From NCBI GenBank assembly GCA_021779655.1, contig JAJYAF010000075.1, forward strand, positions 1 to 8,194: a stretch of DNA of 8,194 nt. The letters are read 5' to 3'. This DNA is from Pseudomonadota bacterium. GTDB lineage: Bacteria > Pseudomonadota > Alphaproteobacteria > Acetobacterales > Acetobacteraceae. The stretch's first letter is position 1, and the number at the start of each line of letters is the position of its first letter. The notes beneath the pieces are model-generated. The model ran no database searches, was not told where the DNA came from, and saw only the letters and a program-made list of their open reading frames with translations. The position numbers and the translations under genes are program-made. This document shows, piece by piece, positions 6,397 to 8,194 of this stretch.

Positions 6397-7365
6397 ATGA
6401 CGCGCGAGCGCTTCGATAGCTATATGAGCCGGGCCAACGCGGCCTATTACGCGCGGCAAGACCCGTTCCGGGATTTCACGACGGCGCCGGAACTCACCCA
6501 GGTTTTTGGTGAGCTTCTGGGCGGCTGGGCAAAGGTGGTCTGGGGCCTGATGGGATCGCCCCCGGATGTGATGCTGGTCGAGGCCGGGCCGGGCAGCGGC
6601 GTGCTGATGGCCGATGCCTTGCGCGTTTTCGGACCGGCGCCGGTGCATTTCATCGAAACCTCGGCGCGGCTGCGCGCGGAACAGGCGGCGCGGGTGCCCC
6701 AAGCCCTATGGCATGCAACGCTGGACGAGGTGCCCGACCGGCCGATGATTCTCTTCGCGAACGAGTTTCTGGACGCGCTGCCGGTCCGGCAGTTTATCCG
6801 CCGCCCGTCTGGCTGGATGGAACGCTATGTGGAGCATGGCGCCTATGTGGAATTGCCCGCGGATCTCGCACTCCCGGAGCACCCGCTGGAATCGGTGCTG
6901 GAGATCAACCCGGCCGCCCTTGCCTTCGTGAACGCGCTCGCCTGCCGTGGCGCGGTTGCGCTGTTCCTCGATTACGGGCCGATGGAAAGCATGCCCGGCG
7001 AAAGCGTTCCCGGCGAAAGCGTTCCCGGCGAAAGCGTTCAGGCGATCGCGGCCGGCCGCTTTGCCGAGGTGCTGGCCGCTCCCGGCAGCGCGGACATCAC
7101 CGCCCATGTGGATTTCCCGGCGCTGGCCCGGGCGGCCGCCGCGGCAGGGGCACAGGTGCAGGGGCCGGTCAAACAGAATGCGTTCCTAACCGCGCTGGGG
7201 CTGCATCAGCGCACCGCCCAGCTTGCCGCCCGCGCACCGCGGAAGGCCAGGCAGCTAAGCCTTGCCGCCCGCCGCCTTACCGCGCCGGAGGCCATGGGCA
7301 GCCTGTTCAAAGCGATGGCGATATGCCCTAAAGGCTTGCCCTCGCTGCCCGGATTCGAATCGTGA
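6397..7365 (+). CDS. MidA/NDUFAF7-family SAM-dependent methyltransferase with internal repeat
   Basis: Belongs to the MidA/NDUFAF7 family (COG1565); human NDUFAF7 dimethylates an arginine of the complex I subunit NDUFS2 and is needed for complex I assembly. It has 322 residues. Family landmarks are DFTTAPELTQVFGELLGGW (26-44), the SAM loop EAGPGSG (62-68), NEFLDALPVRQF (122-133), FLDYG (190-194), SADITAHVDF (231-240) and the C-terminal APEAMGSLFKAMA (296-308). The N-terminus is short, and an in-frame stop (that of lgt) 6 nt upstream rules out extension. The SAM loop is usually GPGRGT in this family, whereas here it reads GPGSGV. Residues 195-214 carry a PGESV repeat. It lies 6 nt after lgt and overlaps pgeF. 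The role in complex I is inferred from the family; activity may be altered given the loop change. Confidence 0.9.
   Translation: MTRERFDSYMSRANAAYYARQDPFRDFTTAPELTQVFGELLGGWAKVVWGLMGSPPDVMLVEAGPGSGVLMADALRVFGPAPVHFIETSARLRAEQAARVPQALWHATLDEVPDRPMILFANEFLDALPVRQFIRRPSGWMERYVEHGAYVELPADLALPEHPLESVLEINPAALAFVNALACRGAVALFLDYGPMESMPGESVPGESVPGESVQAIAAGRFAEVLAAPGSADITAHVDFPALARAAAAAGAQVQGPVKQNAFLTALGLHQRTAQLAARAPRKARQLSLAARRLTAPEAMGSLFKAMAICPKGLPSLPGFES
6994..7038 (+). repeat. Three perfect 15-bp tandem repeats inside the MidA-family gene
   Basis: The unit CCCGGCGAAAGCGTT occurs three times without mismatch (6994-7008, 7009-7023, 7024-7038). A degenerate fourth copy lies just upstream at 6979-6993 (9 of 15 bases). 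Each unit encodes PGESV, so the protein reads PMESM followed by three PGESV units and then QAIAAGRF. The unit is a multiple of three, so copy changes keep the frame. Perfect identity at DNA level, including wobble positions, points to recent slippage rather than old divergence. Confidence 0.95.
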
Positions 7366-8117
7366 CAAGCATGGAATATTTAATCGGCGATCTACCTGCC
7401 AGGCACGGGTTCTTCACCCGCAATGGCGGCGTTTCAGGCGGCTTTTATGCCAGCCTGAATTGCAATCTCTCCGGCGGGGACGACCCCGTCTGCGTTCGCC
7501 AGAATCGCGCTTTGGCCGCGGCCGCGCTGGGATTGCCGAAGGACAGGCTGCTGGGACTGAAACAGGTGCACGGCGCCGGGGTGGTCCATGTCACCGCACC
7601 TTGGGCGGCCGGCGCCGGCCCGGACGCGGATGCCCTGTTCACCAGCCAGCCGGGCTTGGGCCTGGGGATCATTACGGCGGATTGCGCTCCGGTGCTGCTT
7701 TCCGATGCCGCAGGCACCTGCGTGGGCGCCGCCCATGCCGGCTGGCGCGGCGCGCTGGCGGGCGTGCTGGAAGCGGTGGGCATGGCGATGCGCTCCAAGG
7801 GCGCCGTTGATATCCGCGCCGTGATCGGCCCCTGTATTCACCAGAAGAGCTACGAAGTGGATACCGGCTTTATGGAAAAGGTTCTGGCGCGCGATCCGGC
7901 GGACAGGCAGTTTTTCATGCCCGGCGCGGTGGCCGAAAAATTCTGGTTCGACCTGCCGGGCTATTGTGTCGCGCGCCTCGCTCGGGTTGATATTCCGGCG
8001 GTGGTACTCCCCCACGATACCTTGGAGGAGGAGGGGCGGTTTTTTTCCCATCGGCGCCGGACACTGCGCGGGGAGCCGGCACTCGGCCACCAGATTTCCA
8101 TTATCCGGACCGCCTGA
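7362..8117 (+). CDS. pgeF: PgeF/YfiH/LACC1-family protein (peptidoglycan editing factor / purine nucleoside phosphorylase)
   Basis: Member of the YfiH/LACC1 family (formerly DUF152 or polyphenol oxidase). Members have been reported to act on purine nucleosides and, in E. coli, to prevent misincorporation of serine in place of alanine in peptidoglycan precursors. It has 251 residues. HGFFTRNGGVSGG (15-27) is the N-terminal signature. The three zinc ligands are H70 in LKQVHG, C108 in TADCAPVLL and H125 in AHAGWRG. GPCIHQKSYEVD (156-167) and RFFSHRR (226-232) follow, and the C-terminus is complete. The GTG at 7362 overlaps the preceding stop as GTGA; an ATG at 7371 three codons later is an equally plausible start. 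The stop overlaps the next gene (TGATG). Cytoplasmic, with no signal peptide. The envelope-centred operon favours the peptidoglycan role, which is an inference. Confidence 0.93.
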   Translation: MTSMEYLIGDLPARHGFFTRNGGVSGGFYASLNCNLSGGDDPVCVRQNRALAAAALGLPKDRLLGLKQVHGAGVVHVTAPWAAGAGPDADALFTSQPGLGLGIITADCAPVLLSDAAGTCVGAAHAGWRGALAGVLEAVGMAMRSKGAVDIRAVIGPCIHQKSYEVDTGFMEKVLARDPADRQFFMPGAVAEKFWFDLPGYCVARLARVDIPAVVLPHDTLEEEGRFFSHRRRTLRGEPALGHQISIIRTA

Positions 8118-8194
8118 TGCGCTGGCCGGTTTTTCTTCTCCTGGCGGCACTTGCCGGCTGCGGTACACTGCCGCAGCCATTCTATGGCAATCCC
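8117..8194 (+). CDS. Putative lipoprotein, N-terminal 26 codons only (cut by window edge)
   Basis: The ATG at 8117 overlaps the pgeF stop (TGATG), and the frame stays open to the last base. The 26 visible residues form a classic lipoprotein signal: a short basic start (MRW), a hydrophobic core (VFLLLAALAG) and the lipobox LAGC with C15 as the acylation site, followed by GTLPQPFYGNP. It would be modified by the Lgt encoded two genes upstream. The residue after Cys is Gly, not Asp, so outer-membrane sorting is expected by the enterobacterial Lol rule, if that applies here. Downstream function cannot be judged from this fragment, and I do not recognise a family with certainty. Confidence 0.85.
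   Translation, partial: MRWPVFLLLAALAGCGTLPQPFYGNP

Noticed and set aside
7434..8180. A 248-codon minus-strand open frame antisense to pgeF and the lipoprotein gene
   Set aside because: PgeF zinc ligands and both overlapping stop/start junctions support the plus strand.

Overview
The window reads as a high-GC alphaproteobacterial chromosome segment of conserved housekeeping genes. SdhB and SdhA look like the alphaproteobacterial/mitochondrial type. The short, Acetobacteraceae-like form of the MidA protein makes Rhodospirillales my best guess, but this is recognition from memory, not a search. I see no mobile elements, CRISPR arrays, tRNAs or rRNAs, and no stretch over 300 bases without a gene.

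Left part (1-4554, minus strand). Read in the direction of transcription, the order is a small UbiK/YqiC-like coiled-coil protein, an ETF-beta-type protein lysine methyltransferase, then sdhC-sdhD-sdhA-sdhB encoding succinate:quinone oxidoreductase (respiratory complex II). sdhB runs off the left edge just after the first cysteine of its third iron-sulfur cluster. All these genes can be linked to ubiquinone-dependent respiration: UbiK-type proteins assist ubiquinone synthesis, ETF feeds electrons to ubiquinone, and complex II reduces it. The 181 bp between the methyltransferase and sdhC (3413-3593) is the largest gene-free gap. It holds a perfect 13-bp inverted repeat and a small AT-rich palindrome, and is the likely control region of the sdh operon.

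Right part (4601-8194, plus strand). A tightly packed, probably co-transcribed set: hldD (LPS heptose epimerase), lgt (prolipoprotein diacylglyceryl transferase), a MidA/NDUFAF7-family methyltransferase, pgeF/yfiH (peptidoglycan editing or purine nucleoside phosphorylase family) and the start of a lipoprotein gene cut by the right edge. Junctions are stop/start overlaps or a 6-nt gap, which suggests translational coupling. The theme is the cell envelope, with the complex I-type methyltransferase as an outlier.

The two blocks diverge from a 46-bp gap (4555-4600) in which candidate -10 elements for the two directions overlap. I found no convincing undescribed system. The most distinctive local features are an in-frame 15-bp tandem repeat in the MidA-family gene that multiplies a conserved motif, the palindromes upstream of sdhC, and an ATG-TAA start-stop pair just before the ETF-beta methyltransferase start.
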